Below are positions 61,422 through 64,000 of a stretch of DNA of 64,000 nucleotides, in pieces (within the stretch, counting starts at the first letter, position 1; every line of letters begins with the position of its first letter). The notes below the pieces were generated by a model. It worked only from the letters and a program-made list of their open reading frames with translations, ran no database searches and was not told the DNA's origin. The position numbers were made by a program, and so were the translations under genes. Origin of the DNA: CAYMUC01 sp964471865 (GTDB lineage: Bacteria; Actinomycetota; Acidimicrobiia; Acidimicrobiales; Ilumatobacteraceae); assembly GCA_964471865.1 (NCBI GenBank), contig CAYYHU010000002.1, forward strand, positions 1 to 64,000. The letters run 5' to 3'.

Positions 61422-62285
61422 CTAGTGCGAGGAGCGTGTCAGGTCGCGGTGCACCACACCGGGTTCCAGACCGCGTCCACGCATCCATGCCGCCACCTCT
61501 TCAGCGATTGCGACCGACCGGTGTCGACCGCCGGTGCACCCGATCGCCACATTCAGGTAACTCTTGCCCTCGGCGCCGTACGCAGGGATGACGACATCGA
61601 GCAACGGGGTCAAACGGTTCAGAAAGTCCTCCGCGAGGGACTGACCGAGCACGAAGAGTCGCACGGCGTCGTCGAGACCCGTCAAGGGTCGCAGATGTTC
61701 ATCCCAATGCGGGTTGGGAAGGAAACGCACATCGAGGACCATGTCGACATCGAGGGGCACTCCATACTTGAAGCCGAAGGTCGTCAGCGTGATCCGCATC
61801 CGTGGGGTCTCGTCACCATCTCCGAACGCGTCGACGACCCGGGCCTTGAGCTGGTGAACGGTCAACTCGGTGGTGTCCACGACGAGGTCGGCCGTGGCCT
61901 TGACGGATTCGAGGATCTGGCGTTCACGTTCGATCACCTCGCCCACTCCGCCTCGACCATCGTCGAGAGGATGTCGGCGCCGAGTGCTCGCATACCGGGT
62001 GACGAGAACGGGTGTCGACGCGTCGAGGAACAACACGCGCACGCGTTGGGAGGTCCGTCTCATCTCCGCGATTCGGTCGACCAGATCCACATGATCGGTG
62101 GCCGGCCCCACCACGAGAGCCAGTCGACCCGTCGAGCGACCTCCGGACTGGCCGAGTTCGACCACCTTGTCGAGCAGACTGAGCGGAAGGTTGTCGATGA
62201 CGAACCACCCGAGATCCTCGAGATGCTTCGCAGCCTCGGAACGTCCCGCTCCCGACATCCCGGTGATGACCAGCAGTTCGTCCAC
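61422..62285 (-). CDS. rapZ: RapZ-type nucleotide-binding protein
   Basis: A 287-residue YvcJ/RapZ protein. Walker A GMSGAGRSEAAKHLEDLGW near residue 8, Walker-B-like FLDAS, then FGFKYGVPLDVDMVLDVRFLPNPHW, and NVAIGCTGGRHRSVAIAEEVA near the C-terminus. It binds GTP/ATP and small-RNA or signalling ligands in other bacteria; in actinobacteria it lies between uvrC and whiA. Here a methyltransferase separates it from uvrC. Confidence 0.94.
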   Translation of the reverse strand: MDELLVITGMSGAGRSEAAKHLEDLGWFVIDNLPLSLLDKVVELGQSGGRSTGRLALVVGPATDHVDLVDRIAEMRRTSQRVRVLFLDASTPVLVTRYASTRRRHPLDDGRGGVGEVIERERQILESVKATADLVVDTTELTVHQLKARVVDAFGDGDETPRMRITLTTFGFKYGVPLDVDMVLDVRFLPNPHWDEHLRPLTGLDDAVRLFVLGQSLAEDFLNRLTPLLDVVIPAYGAEGKSYLNVAIGCTGGRHRSVAIAEEVAAWMRGRGLEPGVVHRDLTRSSH

Positions 62286-62339
62286 TGATCGCTCAGGCTA
62301 GTCCCTCTGATCCTGGGAGTACTGCGAGGATCTCTCGAG

Positions 62340-63092
62340 TCATCCCGCTCGGTCCACGCGCCCCGTCTCGCTTCGCCGAGTCCTCAGATACAACAGGCGT
62401 GGGATCGTGGCCGCAGCCTCATACCCCACGGCCCGCTCGAGAAACCCGGGAGGTGGCGCCGGCTCGAGCATGTGTTCGATGACGAGACCGGCGTCTGCGA
62501 GAGCGTTCACGTATCGCGACAACGGACGGTGCACGAACGGAATGAACACGCCCTTTTCGACCTCTTCGGTCGTGAGGTCCTCGATGAGGTAGTCACCGAT
62601 GCGCCAGTACTGCTCGGGCGGATCGAGAACCTGATCGTCGATCCATCCCGAGTTCGGTGTCTGCAGCAAAGGATGGTTCAAGAAGAAACAGAACCGGCCG
62701 CCCGGCTCGAGCACCCGAGAGACCTCGGCAATGGCGGCATCGACATCTCGAATGTGTTCGAACACCAAACACGCGATGACAGCATCGAAAGCGCCATCGG
62801 CGAAGGGCAACGCCGAGGCATCGGCTCGCGACGTCGACACCCCGCCACCCCGTTCATGAGCAACGCGGATCTGGTTCCACGTCGGATCGACACCGACGAC
62901 GAGGTCGGCGCCCTGGGCCGCTATGAGACGCGAGATCTGTCCATCACCACACCCGACGTCGAGAATCCGATGGGCTCCGGCGAGTTCGGAAACCGCGAGA
63001 GGCAGGATCTGCTCGACGTACTCGGGATCGGCTCCTTCGGTGAATCCTTCGATCCACCACTGCGCGTGGGTTTCCCACAACTCGTCGCTCAC
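62340..63092 (-). CDS. Class I SAM-dependent methyltransferase
   Basis: A 250-residue methyltransferase. ILDVGCGDGQISRLIAAQG near residue 43, VVGVDPTWNQI, ALPFADGAFDAVIACLVFEHI and LEPGGRFCFFLNHPLL are the class I SAM motifs. The GTG at 63092 is chosen because it follows the uvrC stop by 10 bp. The substrate is unknown. Confidence 0.85.
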   Translation of the reverse strand: MSDELWETHAQWWIEGFTEGADPEYVEQILPLAVSELAGAHRILDVGCGDGQISRLIAAQGADLVVGVDPTWNQIRVAHERGGGVSTSRADASALPFADGAFDAVIACLVFEHIRDVDAAIAEVSRVLEPGGRFCFFLNHPLLQTPNSGWIDDQVLDPPEQYWRIGDYLIEDLTTEEVEKGVFIPFVHRPLSRYVNALADAGLVIEHMLEPAPPPGFLERAVGYEAAATIPRLLYLRTRRSETGRVDRAG

Positions 63093-63102
63093 CCTCAGGA
63101 GC

Positions 63103-64000
63103 CTAAGGCCCAGCTTCGACCTCGGGAGGTTCTGAATCCTCAGGTCGGCCACTATCGGCGCTTTCGGGATGGAAGCGGTCGTAGACGGCGTGGGCCACGG
63201 CCTCGGGTAACCAACTGAGAGCTTCGAGATCCGCCCGTGACGCCTTCTTGACCGCGTTGACACCTCCGAAGGCTTTGACGAGACGGGTGCGGCGCGCTTC
63301 ACCCAGACCAGCAATACCGTCGAGGACCGAGGTCGTCATCCGCTTCGCTCGTCGTTCCCGGTGGAAGGTGTTGGCAAAACGGTGGGCTTCGTCTCGGATT
63401 CGCTGCAGCATGTACAGCGCCTCGGTCCCTCGAGGGACGTCGACGGGATCATCACGATCCGGCACGTAGACCTCTTCGAAACGTTTGGCGAGTGCCGCCA
63501 CGGGAATCTCGTCGGCGAGACCCAATTCCTCGACCACCTCACGAGCCACGCTGAGTTGACCTTTGCCACCATCGACCACGAGCAACTGGGGCGGATACGC
63601 GAAGCGTCCGGGACGGTCCCCTCGCTCCCCGATCGGAGCATCACGCTCCTCGAGATAGGCACTGAGGCGTCGGGTCAGGACTTCGCGCATCGCGGCGTAG
63701 TCGTCGTTACCCGCCACATCGCGGATCTTGAAGCGGCGGTACTGGCGAGGCGCAGGAAGCCCATCCTCGAGCACGACCATCGACCCCACGTAATCCGTGC
63801 CCTGGAGATGGGCCATGTCGTAGCACTCGATGCGCAGCGGAGCCTCGGGCAGCCCGAGCAGATCCTGCAACTCGGTGAGGGCGCGCGACCTGGTGTTGTG
63901 ATCGGCGGCACGCTTGAGTCGCTGACGCGTGAATTCTTCACTGGCATTGCGATTGACGGTGTCGAGAAGGGCTCGCTTGTCCCCACGTTGAGGAACTCGG
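63103..64000 (-). CDS. uvrC: Excinuclease ABC subunit UvrC (C-terminal part)
   Basis: The gene starts beyond the window; 298 C-terminal residues are visible. GDKRALLDTVNRNASEEF, RIECYDMAHLQGTDYVGSMVV (first catalytic Asp of the RNase-H-like domain), LLVVDGGKGQLSVAREVVEELGL, VALAKRFEEVY and the C-terminal helix-hairpin-helix LDGIAGLGEARRTRLVKAFGG. It makes the 5' incision in nucleotide excision repair. Confidence 0.96.
   Translation of the reverse strand, partial: RVPQRGDKRALLDTVNRNASEEFTRQRLKRAADHNTRSRALTELQDLLGLPEAPLRIECYDMAHLQGTDYVGSMVVLEDGLPAPRQYRRFKIRDVAGNDDYAAMREVLTRRLSAYLEERDAPIGERGDRPGRFAYPPQLLVVDGGKGQLSVAREVVEELGLADEIPVAALAKRFEEVYVPDRDDPVDVPRGTEALYMLQRIRDEAHRFANTFHRERRAKRMTTSVLDGIAGLGEARRTRLVKAFGGVNAVKKASRADLEALSWLPEAVAHAVYDRFHPESADSGRPEDSEPPEVEAGP

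Overview
The window is about 64 kb of high-GC actinobacterial chromosome. The best guess is class Acidimicrobiia (Ilumatobacter-like). This rests on the uvrC-rapZ-gap-pgk-tpiA-secG housekeeping block, a monomeric NADP isocitrate dehydrogenase, RLLDTR-repeat and cell-wall-binding-repeat (CWB2) surface proteins, and the density of P450, Rieske, short-chain dehydrogenase (SDR) and LLM-type oxidoreductases. No rRNA or other lineage marker is present, so the taxonomy is inference.

Layout. (1) 0-14 kb holds oxidative catabolism genes: a ThuA-like protein, a Rieske oxygenase with an LLM-class oxidoreductase, and a minus-strand operon of an old-yellow-enzyme reductase, a VOC protein, a P450, a P450-like protein without the heme cysteine, and two AhpD/carboxymuconolactone-decarboxylase proteins. 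The last of these is split by an in-frame UGA exactly at the second cysteine position of its CxxC motif, and a bacterial SECIS-like hairpin follows directly. I read it as a selenoprotein. Divergent SDR and nitroreductase genes and a D-aminoacylase-like hydrolase follow. (2) 14-27 kb holds stress and maintenance genes: superoxide dismutase, an AlkB-like dioxygenase, a SnoaL-HPF fusion, a DksA-type zinc finger, the 5-oxoprolinase genes pxpABC, a Tat-exported RLLDTR-repeat sortase, a methyltransferase and an ABC-F ATPase. (3) 27-46 kb holds a large secreted subtilase with CWB2 repeats, a DUF885 peptidase, a nitroreductase, an FKBP, decayed remnants of a phytanoyl-CoA dioxygenase and an oligopeptide ABC ATPase, TesB, isocitrate dehydrogenase, and a Baeyer-Villiger monooxygenase fused to an esterase. 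(4) 46.3-56.2 kb looks like an inserted catabolic island. It carries a TetR regulator, a P450, a second Rieske oxygenase, an enoyl-CoA hydratase, a PEP-utilizing mobile-domain protein and three SDRs. It is flanked by gene debris and ends at the 3' side of a tRNA-Leu gene. Two TGAAC-N4-GTTCA palindromes, one at the TetR promoter and one at the Rieske promoter, suggest a single local regulon. (5) 56.3-64 kb holds tRNA-Leu(GAG) and secG-SBP-tpiA-pgk-gap-rapZ-methyltransferase-uvrC. The yvcK and whiA genes usually found between rapZ and gap are absent here.

The item most worth following up is the translationally coupled set P450 / P450-like pseudoenzyme / AhpD-like protein with CDDE / AhpD-like selenoprotein with CHTU at 3.1-6.9 kb. 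It looks like a dedicated redox or peroxide-handling module attached to an oxidative catabolic pathway.
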